DNA from: Sediminibacillus massiliensis
Lineage (GTDB): Bacteria; Bacillota; Bacilli; Bacillales; Amphibacillaceae
Assembly (NCBI RefSeq): GCF_900156915.1
Contig: NZ_LT732535.1
Location: forward strand, 1,910,598-1,974,597
DNA length: 64,000 nt
Reading direction: 5' to 3'
The notes under the pieces were generated by a model. The model was given only the letters and a program-made list of their open reading frames with translations. It ran no database searches and had not been told where the DNA came from. Positions 1-10,200 of this stretch are shown here, in pieces; positions within the stretch are counted from its first letter, which is position 1, and each line of letters opens with the position of its first letter. The position numbers and the translations under genes are program-made.

Positions 1-795
1 CAATAGATACGGACCTGCCTTACAAACGGCAAAAACAACTGCCGTTACAGCCCAAACCTTTTTCAAAAAAGAAAGATGAAGCGTAATATCATGCAGCCAT
101 TTCTTTCTGGCAGCCAGTATGCCCAGCAAAAATAGCGGCAGCAGATTTATTGCCAGGAAGAGATAATTAATGCCCCCGTTCACGTAAATCCAATCTTGGT
201 AGTTCTGCTTTAGAATCTCCCCATAAGTCCCTTCCCCATATGAATGCATAGCTTGATAGATTGCCTGCTGATCAACCGCCATTCCATATTCTCTTACTAA
301 AAAAAGAAGCCAGGTGAACAACAGCACCGGAATGACAAGCAGCAACACGCTCCATAAAAGAATAGTTTTATCTTTTCTTTTGAAAAAGAAGAATAACAGC
401 ATCCCTATCAACCCGTAAGATAACAATATGTCCCCATGCCAAATGAAAAAAGCGTGAACAAGACCGAAGCCGGTCAGGACAATTAACCGCCTGAAAATGA
501 CTCGTTGTGGGTGTAGACGTTTTTCCGCCAGCCTTTCCATCATGATTTGCATTCCGAATCCAAACAAAAAAGAAAACAATGTATAGAAGCTTGCCTGAAA
601 AAAGATATCAATCATGTTTTGGACAAAATGATCTGCCGGGTTATCCCAATAAGCTTTCTCCCCTCCATATTGAAAAAAAGGCGCATTGTACGCTGGCACG
701 TTCACCATGAATATCCCGAAAATCGCCAACCCTCTCGCGGCGTCTATCCACTGTAATCGCTGGCCTTCCCCAATTGGTGTGCCTGTATGTTCCAT
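1..795 (-). CDS. DUF418 family membrane protein, 3' part missing
   Basis: This reading frame stays open from an ATG at 795 to the window edge, giving 265 codons without a stop. The N-terminus has the motif WIDAARGLAIFGIFMVN followed by several long hydrophobic segments, typical of DUF418/YeiB-like multi-pass membrane proteins whose molecular role is not established. A GGGAGGAG ribosome-binding site lies just before the ATG. It is transcribed away from the gerP operon, so the two share the roughly 125 bp between them. The gene runs off the left edge; family members are usually about 350-400 residues. The family call is fairly secure; no substrate can be assigned. Confidence 0.8.
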   Translation of the reverse strand, partial: MEHTGTPIGEGQRLQWIDAARGLAIFGIFMVNVPAYNAPFFQYGGEKAYWDNPADHFVQNMIDIFFQASFYTLFSFLFGFGMQIMMERLAEKRLHPQRVIFRRLIVLTGFGLVHAFFIWHGDILLSYGLIGMLLFFFFKRKDKTILLWSVLLLVIPVLLFTWLLFLVREYGMAVDQQAIYQAMHSYGEGTYGEILKQNYQDWIYVNGGINYLFLAINLLPLFLLGILAARKKWLHDITLHLSFLKKVWAVTAVVFAVCKAGPYLL

Positions 796-844
796 TAACA
801 CTCCTCCCAACTACTTTCCATGCCTTTAGTGTCATTCTATCTCA

Positions 845-869
845 ACTTTTCCTATTCAACCATACGTAT
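845..869 (+). promoter_or_regulatory. candidate sigma-K-type promoter of gerP
   Basis: An AC dinucleotide at 845-846 is followed 14 bases later by CATACGTAT at 861-869, which resembles the sigma-K minus-10 pattern (CATA, three bases, TA) but has the last two bases reversed. gerP in B. subtilis is transcribed late in the mother cell by sigma-K, so this is the expected class, but the match is weak. Confidence 0.22.
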
Positions 870-921
870 CTTGAACAGAATGTAATACGCCCACATAGAC
901 TGGAGAAAAGGAGGAATGAAA

Positions 922-1143
922 ATGCCCGCAATAGTAGGAGCTGTCAAAGTGAATTCAATATCTTCTTCAAGCATTTTCAATATCGGCGATGTTTACGCAA
1001 TCAATCCTTACACAACTGCCAAGACATTTGCAGGGGGAGGCTCCTTTAATACCGGTAATGGAATCAAGATCCAACTCCATAAATCATCCTCAGATGTAGA
1101 GGATTCTGATTTTATTGATCAACCTATTTCAGGGACAGCGTAA
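922..1143 (+). CDS. gerPA: spore germination protein GerPA
   Basis: Small protein of 73 residues beginning MPAIVGAVKVNSISSSS, with the N-terminal sequence and glycine/serine-rich composition of GerPA/GerPF proteins. GerP proteins are deposited in the inner spore coat and are needed for nutrient germinants to pass the coat. The ATG at 922 was chosen over the one at 916 because GGAGG ends at 914, leaving a normal 7-base spacing, and because relatives begin at this methionine. It is the first of six co-oriented gerP genes. Confidence 0.9.
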   Translation: MPAIVGAVKVNSISSSSIFNIGDVYAINPYTTAKTFAGGGSFNTGNGIKIQLHKSSSDVEDSDFIDQPISGTA

Positions 1144-1155
1144 GGAGGGTCAGGG

Positions 1156-1371
1156 ATGAATTTGACCATTCACCAAACGATTACCATAAATAAACTAAGA
1201 GTCGGAAGTGTAAATAATTCTTCCATTATTCAAATTGGCAGTGCCGGAATGGTAAGAGCCTCTTCTCAGCTTTATAATACAGGAGGATACACAGAGCCAG
1301 CGCCGGACGTTCCGATAGCAGGCGAAATTGCCACAGAAGGCACGCTTGTTCCGTTAGCCCCCTTGACATAA
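1156..1371 (+). CDS. gerPB: spore germination protein GerPB
   Basis: 71-residue protein starting MNLTIHQTITINKLRVGSV. The short beta-rich segment with a SSIIQIGSAG motif is shared by the GerPB/GerPD/GerPE group. It follows gerPA by 12 bases with its own GGAGGG ribosome-binding site. It is a component of the GerP coat-permeability set; biochemical activity is unknown for the family. Order and length match the B. subtilis operon. Confidence 0.88.
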   Translation: MNLTIHQTITINKLRVGSVNNSSIIQIGSAGMVRASSQLYNTGGYTEPAPDVPIAGEIATEGTLVPLAPLT

Positions 1372-1435
1372 ATCACAAATATATCCTTTTATGCATAGAG
1401 TAATATAGGTCTTTGCCCAGAAAGGAGTTTTTCAA

Positions 1436-1993
1436 GTGCATCCACACTCTTGGACTCAATATATTTCGGAACTGCATCATTATATTCAACAACAGGATAA
1501 AAAACTCAAAGAACTTGAAAAACGAATCGAAGATCTGGAAAAAAACAACCAAAACAATCATACAACAGTTGAACGAATTGATTATCACTTCGATCAATTA
1601 AAAATTGAAAGACTCGACGGTACCCTCCATATCGGCCTTAGTCCAGAAGGTTTATCCAGCATTGAAGATATGGATGTCAACCAGGCTCTTTCACCAATGA
1701 GGGAACAAAAACAGGATGGAACAAAACAACTTATAGACGAGATGAACGGGTATCTGACAAAAGAAGGTGCCAACTTGTTGAATCATCTATCCAATCAATA
1801 CAATCGGCCATTGAATCAGCAGGAACAAGATATGCTTCTTGATGATATACGAAAACAGCTGCCGGCCCGGGTGAGACATTATTTACAAAATCATCATTCC
1901 ACCGGTTCAAATACGGAAAAACATGATCAAATCATGGAGCAGATAAAGGCTGAAATTTTTCATTCTTTGCATCAATACTTCCAGAAAAATTAG
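1436..1993 (+). CDS. gerPC: spore germination protein GerPC
   Basis: 185-residue soluble protein, the largest member of the gerP set. Residues roughly 10-50 are rich in Gln, Lys and Glu with heptad spacing, consistent with a coiled coil; the remainder is mixed helix. The start is GTG preceded by AAAGGAG. GerPC in B. subtilis is about 200 residues and has the same N-terminal coiled-coil layout. Position third in the operon supports the name. Confidence 0.88.
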   Translation: MHPHSWTQYISELHHYIQQQDKKLKELEKRIEDLEKNNQNNHTTVERIDYHFDQLKIERLDGTLHIGLSPEGLSSIEDMDVNQALSPMREQKQDGTKQLIDEMNGYLTKEGANLLNHLSNQYNRPLNQQEQDMLLDDIRKQLPARVRHYLQNHHSTGSNTEKHDQIMEQIKAEIFHSLHQYFQKN

Positions 1994-2011
1994 TAAAAAG
2001 GGGTTAATAGG

Positions 2012-2206
2012 ATGAAATTCGAAGTTCACAACTATGGGATACAAATAGGAGACATTGAAGTTACTGGTGTTACGACATCCTCTGTATTTTTAGTAGGGGA
2101 TAATGAAGAAATCACTTTGTACTCCTTTTTTGACACTCCCCCTGAGTCACTTATCGTTGGTTCTCCCGTTCCAATGAGGAATTTAGATGACACGAATACC
2201 GAATAA
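2012..2206 (+). CDS. gerPD: spore germination protein GerPD
   Basis: 64-residue protein beginning MKFEVHNYGIQIGDIEV, with a TSSVFLVGD segment similar to the Gly-Asp motif of GerPB and GerPE. An AAGGGG sequence precedes the ATG. The 3' end overlaps the start of gerPE by 20 bases, suggesting translational coupling. Assignment rests on length, motif and position fourth in the operon. Confidence 0.86.
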   Translation: MKFEVHNYGIQIGDIEVTGVTTSSVFLVGDNEEITLYSFFDTPPESLIVGSPVPMRNLDDTNTE

Positions 2207-2591
2207 ACGGAGAACTGTTCATGTGAACAAAATGTATGTCAATTCCATCTCTAATGGTTCCACATTCGAGATTGGGGATGTGGAACACGCAGGACCGAGA
2301 ACAAAGGTTATTGCTGTCCAACAGCCCAGAACAAATTACAAGGATGAGGACGAGAACATTACCTTTTCTTCTTTTTCGGTGTTTAAAGAGCCGCTTCCAG
2401 AAAAGCCTGTCTACTCGCCTGTCCAAAAACAGACCATCAACCATTCGCCGTCCATACATGTTAACCGGATTAATATTATCGGTATTTCGACTTCAGCCAT
2501 TGTGCAGATAGGCGGATTAGGGACGATTGATTCGGAAGTACGGGTAAAGCACATTCGCATCCTGCCGGAGGAACAGTTTGAAGGAACGTAA
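2187..2591 (+). CDS. gerPE: spore germination protein GerPE
   Basis: 134-residue protein with two copies of the gerP-type motif: VNSISNGSTFEIGDVE near residue 18 and IIGISTSAIVQIGGLG near residue 96. The internal duplication is characteristic of GerPE, which is about twice the size of GerPB/GerPD. The ATG at 2187 has GAGGAA five bases upstream and overlaps the end of gerPD. It is part of the inner-coat GerP complex affecting germinant access. Confidence 0.86.
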   Translation: MTRIPNKRRTVHVNKMYVNSISNGSTFEIGDVEHAGPRTKVIAVQQPRTNYKDEDENITFSSFSVFKEPLPEKPVYSPVQKQTINHSPSIHVNRINIIGISTSAIVQIGGLGTIDSEVRVKHIRILPEEQFEGT

Positions 2592-2630
2592 ATATACTAA
2601 TGTTAAAGTGATTAAAGAAGGTGTATATGC

Positions 2631-2849
2631 ATGCCATCGATTGTAGGTCCAATTAAAATAAACGGCATTGACGGCGGTGTCATCAATTTCGGTGATAGTT
2701 TCTATTTGTCGCCAAAGAGCACTTCCAAGACCAGCGCCGGTTCGGGTTGTTTCAACACTGGCGACTTCATCAACACCAATTCAGGCTTCAGTGCAACCAA
2801 CACAGCAGACCCGGACGTATCAGACCAAAACGTCACAGCAAACGCATAA
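2631..2849 (+). CDS. gerPF: spore germination protein GerPF
   Basis: 72-residue protein beginning MPSIVGPIKINGIDGG, the best conserved signature of the GerPA/GerPF pair, with a GCFNTGDF motif in the middle. It is the last gene of the gerP operon and is followed 25 bases later by a strong terminator hairpin. It resembles gerPA throughout (the same KTSAGSGCFNTG-type centre), as expected for paralogues. Confidence 0.9.
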   Translation: MPSIVGPIKINGIDGGVINFGDSFYLSPKSTSKTSAGSGCFNTGDFINTNSGFSATNTADPDVSDQNVTANA

Positions 2850-2872
2850 AAACAATAGAATCAACAACGTGA

Positions 2873-2902
2873 AAAAGAGCACCCCTCCACCGGGTGCTCT
2901 TT
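2873..2902 (+). terminator. intrinsic terminator of gerP operon
   Basis: Perfect 8-bp stem GAGCACCC / GGGTGCTC around a 7-base loop, flanked by A and T runs. It sits directly after gerPF. Confidence 0.85.
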
Positions 2903-3003
2903 ACTACATATCTCATAATTGAGGGAAACTGCGACATAGTGACAATTAATTCTACCCTTGTGTGGCTGCTTCTTGTCCTGATTTTAGTTAAATGCTAACC
3001 CGG

Positions 3004-3125
3004 CGCTGCGGAAAAATACTCCCTTTCCGGGGGCAGCACCTCAGCCTCCTCTTGAGCAAAAAGCGCTCACTGCGGGGTCTTCGGAAGCTGCTCTTCCCCC
3101 AGGAGTGTCGCATTTTTCCTTCGCT
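3004..3125 (-). repeat. intergenic palindromic repeat unit, inverted orientation
   Basis: A 120-bp unit whose ends are inverted (GCTGCGGAAAAATAC against GCATTTTTCCTTCGC) and whose centre contains GCGGGGTCTTCGGA. Read on the minus strand it matches the units at 3223-3451 and 30870-31031: CACTCCTG near the start, CCGAAGACCCCGCA in the middle, GAGGCTGAGG and GGAAAG towards the end. It lies head-to-head with the unit at 3223, so the region could form a large stem. Confidence 0.6.
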
Positions 3126-3222
3126 TTGGATAGATTTCTGATCAAGTGATAAGTGGCCCTAATGTATGTTTAACATGGTGTATTCCTAACCAAAAACTGA
3201 CCAAAATTCAGAAAACCCCTAA

Positions 3223-3451
3223 CAGCGAAGGCAGAATACGCAGACTCCTATGGGAACAGCAAAGGTTTTAGATGGGGCGAGTAATCGCAGTCCCATCGAA
3301 GACCCCGAGTGATGGGTCTGCGTCTTCCGGTTAAGCTTCGCAGTGAATTCCTCGACCCAAGGGTGCAAGGATGTTAATTCAAGTAGTCCCCTGGCTGAGG
3401 CCGTGCCCATGGAAAGCGAAGTGTTCTGCCGCAGCGGCCGTGTAGCACTCG
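3223..3451 (+). repeat. intergenic palindromic repeat unit, degenerate
   Basis: Begins AGCGAAGGCAGAATACGCAG and ends near GTGTTCTGCCGCAGCGG; the ends are inverted copies of each other. The middle contains GAAGACCCCGAG as in the unit at 30870. It is longer than that copy because of about 60 extra bases around 3310-3380. No ribosome-binding site or protein-like frame was seen within it. Confidence 0.6.
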
Positions 3452-3518
3452 ACTGATTCAGGATGAGGCCAGTTATGTCACAGTTTACGGTTATTGCGAT
3501 AGAAGAATCCAGAGCTTG

Positions 3519-6500
3519 CTAAGCTTCAATTAACGCACCGTCGAAGAAATAGAGATATTTCTTTTTGACAGGCTGTTTCCATATTTGTTCCAAAGCTGAA
3601 GCATACAAGTCAAGCTGTGTTTCATATCGGGAAAACAGTTTTTGCTTCACAACGTCTGTCACTTCCCTATCAATGGAATCAGTCTTGTAATCAAGGATAA
3701 TCCATCCATCTTCTGAAGGGATGGCACAGTCGATCACCCCTTGGATCAGGACGACTTCATCTGTGTCGCCTTCCCAATCGGCATAAACTTGATTAGCTTT
3801 CATGGAAAAGCTGAACGGTACCTCTCGTTTCACATCAGAAGCCAGAATAAGCATCTCCCCTATTTCCGTCTCAAAAAAGCGGGCAATAGCTTTTAAATCG
3901 ATAACATCGGCTTCTTCCTGTGTGAGAATCTCTTTCGTTACAAAAGACTGGACGTACTCGGCAAGTTCTTCTTCACTCCATTTTCTCGACAAAGGCAAAT
4001 GCTGCATAACAGTATGCATCGCACTCCCCTTCTCAGCTGCCGTCAATCTTTTTTCTTTCTGCATGAAACGAGGACGTTTTACAATCGGAGCTTTATACTG
4101 TGGTACAAGCTGATCACTGCTGTATTCATCCTTTATCTGCCTCTGTCTTTTCAATTCTGTAACTGTCTGTTTCGCCCGGTAATGAACGGCATTCGGATAA
4201 GGATACTCATAAGTTAGCCGTCGCTTCACATGGACATCTAAAGAAGGGTCGGCATGACTTACAGGCTGCCAGTTCTTGATAGAGGCTTCTATTTCAGCTG
4301 CCGGAATCTCTCCTTCTTCCCTGATATTCGTCAATCGGCTGCCATGAAGCAATTCAATATGCCAGCTGGAAGGATCCTGCCTGATTGGTGCAGGCACTTG
4401 AATGTTTACCTCGATATTTCTAAGACCCTCGTTATCCTTATGCCTGATCAGGGAAGGCGCAACCCAATCCAGAAATGATTGGGTCTCCAGCCGGTAATGG
4501 GAAGGAAGTACCCATTCAGGGTGGTCAATGACCTTCTGCCATTTCTCCTGTTTCTTTTCAAAGGATGCGACATTGCCGACCATTACCAATTTTTCTTTCG
4601 CCCTTGTTAAGGCTACATACAACACCCGCATTTCCTCCGCAAGCAATTCCCTTTGCTTTTCCTTTTTGAGAGCATGATAGGCAAGGGTGGGATACATAAT
4701 TCGTTTGGAAGGATTGATATACTTGCTTCCAAAGCCCAAGTCCTTATGAAGCAGGTACTTTTGTCTGAGGTCCTGCTGGTTGAACTGTTTATCCATTGCC
4801 CCAAGGATCACTGCCGGGAATTCCAATCCTTTACTTTTATGGATGGTCATCAGACGGACAACATCTTCTTGTTCCCCCAACGCTCTTGCAGCTCCGAGAT
4901 CGTCTCCTCTCTCTTCCATCCGCTCTATGAACCTGAGAAAACGGAACAGCCCTCGGAAAGAGGTGTTTTCATACGTTCTGGCCCGATCGTAAAGAGCTCT
5001 GAGGTTGGCCTGCCGCTGCCTGCCGCCAGGGATTCCCCCTACAAAGTCATAGTAGCCTGTTTCCCGGTAAATCTGCCAGATCAAATCTGAAAGAGCTCCT
5101 TGTCTCGCCCTGTTTCTCCATTCTTTCAATTGTACTAAAAACCGTTTGAGCTTTTTGCCTTTTTGTGTGTCGGCCTCGTTTTTGATAAAAGATGTCATGG
5201 CCTCATAATAGGCCGCTTGTTTTTTGGCAAGGCGTATTTCAGCCAGATCCTCTTCATTCAACCCGACAATTGGCGAACGGAGGACAGAGGCTAGCGGAAT
5301 ATCCTGTTTAGGGTTATCGATAATTTTCAGAAGACTCAGCATAACTTTTATTTCGATCGCTTCCAGATATCCTGTCGATAACTCTGCATAGACAGGGATT
5401 CCCTGCTGTTTCAATTCGTCAGTAATAGTAGGCGCCCATGTCATCGAACGGAGCAAAATGACTATATCGCGGTATTGAATACCACGCTGTCCACCTGTTT
5501 CCTTGTCGACCACCTGCATTGGTCTATTCTCTTCGCTGCCGATCCACTTTTTGATCATGCGCGCGTAAGCCCGTGCTTCCAACTGGGCTTTCTCCAAATC
5601 CTCAAAGTTTTCCGTTCCTTCTTCATCCCCGATCTCTTCATTGGCGTCCCTGTCGATAATGACCAGTTCGGCATCTGTATCATTGAGCTTCAATTCGTCA
5701 TACACTTTGTTAGCATAGATTAACTCTGCATCTTTTTCGTATTCCATTTCCCCGACATCTTCACTGAGAAGCTGTCTGAAAATATAGTTCGTGGCAGTCA
5801 ATACCTGTTCCCTGCTCCGGAAGTTCCTGGCCAGATCAATCCGTATAGCCGGATGAGACTCTTCGGCAAACTGTTTATATTTATTAAGGAACAAAGTAGG
5901 CTCTGCGTGACGGAATCTGTAAATGCTCTGTTTTACATCCCCTACCATAAACATGTTTCCAGGTCCTTCTTTATCGGTGATCAGAGAAAGCAGTGTTTCC
6001 TGTACAAGGTTTGTATCCTGGTATTCATCGACAAGCACTTCATGGAAAGAACTTTGAAAATGATAGGCTGCTGCCGATGGCACGATCCTTTCCGGGGTCG
6101 ACTTTTCATCCATCAGGACTTGAAGGCAGTAATGCTCCAAGTCTGAGAAATCGACGATGGCCTTTTCTCTTTTTAATTGCGTATATCTTTCTTTGAACTC
6201 TTTTACAAGGGAAGTAAGTTGAACAACGGCAGGATACAAAGTCTTCATATCTGCCAAATAAGCAGGAAGACTCCTTGAAAACCAGTCCCCCGCTAAGTCG
6301 TTCCACCGTTTCTTATAATTGTTTCTAAGTTCCTTCACCTTTTCCTTTTTCTCTTCCGCACAATCGGCTTTCTTACGTGATAATGCTTGGAAGCTGCCTG
6401 CAGAAAAGAATTCCTGAGCATGTTGCCAGGAGTTATTCACATGATGAAATGCTTCCCGGAACATTTCGATATCTGATTCTATTGCATCCGCGTAATGATA

Positions 6501-7241
6501 CGGTCCGTCATTTTCCTTTGTGAGAGCCATAGCTTCTTCTGCTTCCGTGAGCATCGCGTCCAGCTGACTGTTCACTTCTCTTTTTAAAATGCCAAGCCAT
6601 GGCAGGTTATCTTCGTCTTCCTCTTCATCCACGTTATACATGGCAGCCATATTATCCAGCCAGTTTTCCGGCCAGGGATTTTGCATCGCGAATTCATATA
6701 ACTTCAAAATCAATTCTTCCACTTCCAGATCGCTTCTGTCATTGGAAAAACGATCTACTACAGCAAAAAAGGCATTCTGTTCTTCCATTTCTTCTTTGCC
6801 ATACCAATCTTCAAACATATCCTCCAATACTTCCTGCCTGATCATGTCCCCTTCTATATCATCAGCGATTCGGAAACCCGGATCAATGTCGAGCAGGTAG
6901 GCATGTCTGCGGACAACATCCATGCAAAAGGAATGGAGAGTAGATATCGATGCGCGCTGCAGCAAGGACAACTGCTTCTTTAGATGAAGGGAAGAAGGGT
7001 TAGCCTCTAATGCAGCTTCCAGTGCCTGCCCCACCCTGTTCCGCATTTCTTGGGCTGCGGCGTTGGTGAATGTCACGACCAGGAGAGAATCGATATCGAC
7101 CGGCATTGTCTTGTTGAGCAGTTTCTGAATGATTCGTTCGACTAAAACAGCCGTTTTTCCTGACCCTGCCGCAGCGGCCACCAGTACATCGCTTCCCCCT
7201 GCATATATAGCTTCTTCTTGTTCTTTTGTCCATTGTGGCAT
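3519..7241 (-). CDS. addA: ATP-dependent helicase/nuclease subunit A (AddA)
   Basis: 1240-residue subunit of the AddAB complex, which processes double-strand breaks to Chi-regulated 3' single strands for RecA. Walker A AAAGSGKT is at residues 23-30, UvrD-type motif II at LVDEYQDTN, and motif V/VI region at MTIHKSKGLEF. The C-terminus has the RecB-like nuclease core with LDYKTD. Length matches B. subtilis AddA (about 1230). The ATG overlaps the addB stop codon by one base (TAATG), so the two are translationally coupled. No sbcCD follows, unlike B. subtilis. Confidence 0.97.
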   Translation of the reverse strand: MPQWTKEQEEAIYAGGSDVLVAAAAGSGKTAVLVERIIQKLLNKTMPVDIDSLLVVTFTNAAAQEMRNRVGQALEAALEANPSSLHLKKQLSLLQRASISTLHSFCMDVVRRHAYLLDIDPGFRIADDIEGDMIRQEVLEDMFEDWYGKEEMEEQNAFFAVVDRFSNDRSDLEVEELILKLYEFAMQNPWPENWLDNMAAMYNVDEEEDEDNLPWLGILKREVNSQLDAMLTEAEEAMALTKENDGPYHYADAIESDIEMFREAFHHVNNSWQHAQEFFSAGSFQALSRKKADCAEEKKEKVKELRNNYKKRWNDLAGDWFSRSLPAYLADMKTLYPAVVQLTSLVKEFKERYTQLKREKAIVDFSDLEHYCLQVLMDEKSTPERIVPSAAAYHFQSSFHEVLVDEYQDTNLVQETLLSLITDKEGPGNMFMVGDVKQSIYRFRHAEPTLFLNKYKQFAEESHPAIRIDLARNFRSREQVLTATNYIFRQLLSEDVGEMEYEKDAELIYANKVYDELKLNDTDAELVIIDRDANEEIGDEEGTENFEDLEKAQLEARAYARMIKKWIGSEENRPMQVVDKETGGQRGIQYRDIVILLRSMTWAPTITDELKQQGIPVYAELSTGYLEAIEIKVMLSLLKIIDNPKQDIPLASVLRSPIVGLNEEDLAEIRLAKKQAAYYEAMTSFIKNEADTQKGKKLKRFLVQLKEWRNRARQGALSDLIWQIYRETGYYDFVGGIPGGRQRQANLRALYDRARTYENTSFRGLFRFLRFIERMEERGDDLGAARALGEQEDVVRLMTIHKSKGLEFPAVILGAMDKQFNQQDLRQKYLLHKDLGFGSKYINPSKRIMYPTLAYHALKKEKQRELLAEEMRVLYVALTRAKEKLVMVGNVASFEKKQEKWQKVIDHPEWVLPSHYRLETQSFLDWVAPSLIRHKDNEGLRNIEVNIQVPAPIRQDPSSWHIELLHGSRLTNIREEGEIPAAEIEASIKNWQPVSHADPSLDVHVKRRLTYEYPYPNAVHYRAKQTVTELKRQRQIKDEYSSDQLVPQYKAPIVKRPRFMQKEKRLTAAEKGSAMHTVMQHLPLSRKWSEEELAEYVQSFVTKEILTQEEADVIDLKAIARFFETEIGEMLILASDVKREVPFSFSMKANQVYADWEGDTDEVVLIQGVIDCAIPSEDGWIILDYKTDSIDREVTDVVKQKLFSRYETQLDLYASALEQIWKQPVKKKYLYFFDGALIEA

Positions 7242-10200
7242 TATTTGTCCCCCCTCCTTCTAGTTATCTCGTTCAACACATCTTCATCTTTCATTTCTTT
7301 CAATCTCCGATAATTGTTTTCATGCAAGGTTGAATCAAACTGGCAAACTGATTTGAACGGACAATAGGTACAGGCCACCTGCTGGTTTTGCTGGTATGGA
7401 TTCAAATGTACACCGCCGCTGGTAATATCGGTGCCTGCTTGTACCATCAGTTCCCGGATATAGCCTTGCAGCTGATTGAATGTTTCCGTTTCTGCTGTAT
7501 GGGAACCCTTGCGGAATTCGCCGTTTTTCTTTAAACCTGCCGGCACAATCTGGCTCATTCCACTATCAAGACCTGTGTCCATCATTTTGACGATTTGTTC
7601 ATTCTCCACTAATAGTCCTTGCATTTTGAATTTCTTGAAAATCTCTTTTTCTATATCTGCATCTTCTAATCTCTTATTTTGGGAAAGCATCGGATTATGG
7701 ACATGGAAATATAACACTCCGGCCGGCGTCGCCTTCACCCCGAGCCAGCTTTCGGAATGGGAAAGCACAACATCCAGGTATGCCAGCATCTGCAATGCCA
7801 GCCCATAATATACTTCCGACAAATTCAATCCTTTGGAACTTGATTTATAATCAATAATCCGCAGGAACAAATGCTCTTGGTTGATGGCTCTGTCAACCCT
7901 GTCTATCCTGCCTCTTAATACCAATTCGTAACCGTTTGGCAAGTCGATTGTGATGGGTGGCAGCTGCTGACCGGGACCAAACCCTAATTCTAGGCCGATA
8001 GGGGAAAAGTCGCTCTGCCTTGCTTGCTCGCTCAACACATAGGCGGCCCTGGCAATAATTTCTTGAAGCTTCTGTTGGATATATTTATACCTGTTGGAAC
8101 TGTGAAGTATCTGGTGCTGCAAGACCGGAGCAAGGCTCGATACCGCTCTTTGGGCATATTGGTTTGTTTCTTGTTTTTGCAAATCCGCGAAATTCCGCCC
8201 CTCAGTCTGAACCCAATCAGTGATTTTTTTCAAGGCTTCGTGAAACAATTGGCCAATGTCTGGTGCATCCAGCTTATAGATCCGTCGTTCTTCCAGTCCA
8301 AGACTGTACTTGGCAAAGTGTTGATAAGAACATCGATAATACATTTCCAATCTGGAAACGCTGGCTTTGACTTGTTGTGGATACAACTGACTTGCAGTTT
8401 GTTCCGACAAGTTTGTCGGATTGTTCTGGTAAAACAAGCTCTGTAAAATAGAATAGGTGGTGCCGCCTTTATCTTCACTGGCGATATACCAATTCAGCAC
8501 ATTCCACCATGCATCGTGAATCGGATAGCCGCGCAAATTCCTTGCCAATTGTGCCGTTAATGCCGATCTCGTTTTCACCGGAGTCGAGATGAACCTGTCA
8601 GCATCCATTAGCTCTTCTGGATCTTGAAGAAGAGTGTGTTCCCTGCATGAAGGGAACAAATCCTCCATCCTTTTGATCAATTGAGAAGGCACTTTCGATT
8701 TTCCTTCCTCATCACTTAACGGGTAACTGATCCATAGCTGGTCTTTGGCCGAAGTAAAAGCTAAATAAACATAAAACCAGTCATCCAGCAATTGGCGTTT
8801 ACTGCCATCCGCCAGCTTCATTCCCTGTTCAGCAAGCAATTCCCGCTCTTCTTCCGATATCATTCCGCTTTCTCCCGGTTTCATCGGCCAGATACCTTCA
8901 TTGACCCCCAGCAGGAATGAACACTTGATACCTGTAATCCTCGAACGGTCAATGGTACCTGTTATGACATGGTCCATGCTAGGCGGTACGTGGGCGAATT
9001 TAAGCGATTCAAAACCTGCTTCAAGGGAAGCCCGGAAAACTTGAAGAGACACTTTGTCATCTCCTGCGATTTCAACCATTTCATCCAGCAGTTGCATGAC
9101 GGCATCCCAGACCTGCTCCTGCTCCCTTGCCAGTTCTATATGACCTTGCTCATCCAACCTGTCTCTATTTTCTTCCAGCCTTTGGGGAACCTGCAGACCC
9201 TCAAGCCATTCAAATATAATTTCAGCTCTTTCCTGGATTGTTTCAGTGTCTCTTAGTTTTTCATCAAAATCTTGCAGGGCATAGACTACCTGGTCGCGAT
9301 AACGATTGATTCTTGTTTGTATTTCCTGTTCTTTGTCTGTTTGAGAAGCCTGGTCAAACCCCCGAAAACGTTGAAAAATCCAAGGTTCATCACTAATCCA
9401 TCTACTTCTCCCGCGAATACCGTATTCCAGAACATAATTCTCCAGTTCGTCTATTGCTTCATCCGTCAATGGATACCTGCTGTCCGCTACCGGGATCAAT
9501 CCCGTTTTCAACAGGCGGAAAACTGCTTCATACCGCCAGTTGCCCTCCACTATATCTAGTGCCGAACGGACGAACTCCAACAATGGATGGTTCAGCATCG
9601 TTCTTTTCTCATCTATAAATACCGGGATTCCATAATCCTCAAACACCGTATGAATCAACTCATGATACACTTCGGTCTGTCTGATCAAAACGGCAATATC
9701 TTTATACCTGTATTGTTCTTCACGTACAAGGCGGAGTATCTCCTGAGCGACTCCTTCCACTTCGGCCCTTGGATGGACGGCTTCCGCAATCCGGATTGGG
9801 ACCGTCCCTTTGTATTCTGGAGACGGCCGCTTGTCAAAGTAACTTTCCAAATGGGCAAAATATGGCCGATTCTCAAACCTTCCGTCTTGCTGGTCCAACC
9901 GCTCGACTTGAATATCGATCGAATTTTCTTCTGCCAATGACTTAAGCGTTTGGTAGGTTTCTGTAGGCAGACAAAAAAGATCGAGTTCCGATACCTCTTG
10001 ATCGTTCTGGCCATCGGTTGCAAGTGTAACCGATACCTGGCTGGTTTTTTTGATCAGTGCTTCCACGACCAAAAGTTCCTGCGGTGTGAAATGGTGAAAA
10101 CCATCCAAATAAATCTCAGCATCTTCCATGAAATCTGCCTCTGTTATTTTATCTGCCAGCAGCTGGAGCTGATCTTCACTGTCGATATATTGATCTTTCA

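Larger units (their letters stand above)
2926..3486. repeat. MITE-like inverted-repeat element, copy 1
   Basis: The 600-base gap between gerPF and addA holds no credible gene. It is bounded by AAACTGCGACATA at 2926 and its near-perfect inverse TATGTCACAGTTT ending at 3486. The interior aligns in the same orientation with a second element at 30700-31092: shared stretches include TGCTGCGGAAAAATAC or its near match, the GGATAGATT block, and the AGCGAAGGCAGAA to TTCTGCCGCAGC block. Copy 1 is longer because it carries an extra internal repeat at about 3004-3125. No transposase is encoded and no target duplication is obvious. Confidence 0.65.

Noticed and set aside
3219..3410. 63-codon minus-strand frame between gerPF and addA
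   Set aside because: It lies in the repeat element and parallels a short frame in copy 2 only because of shared repeat DNA.
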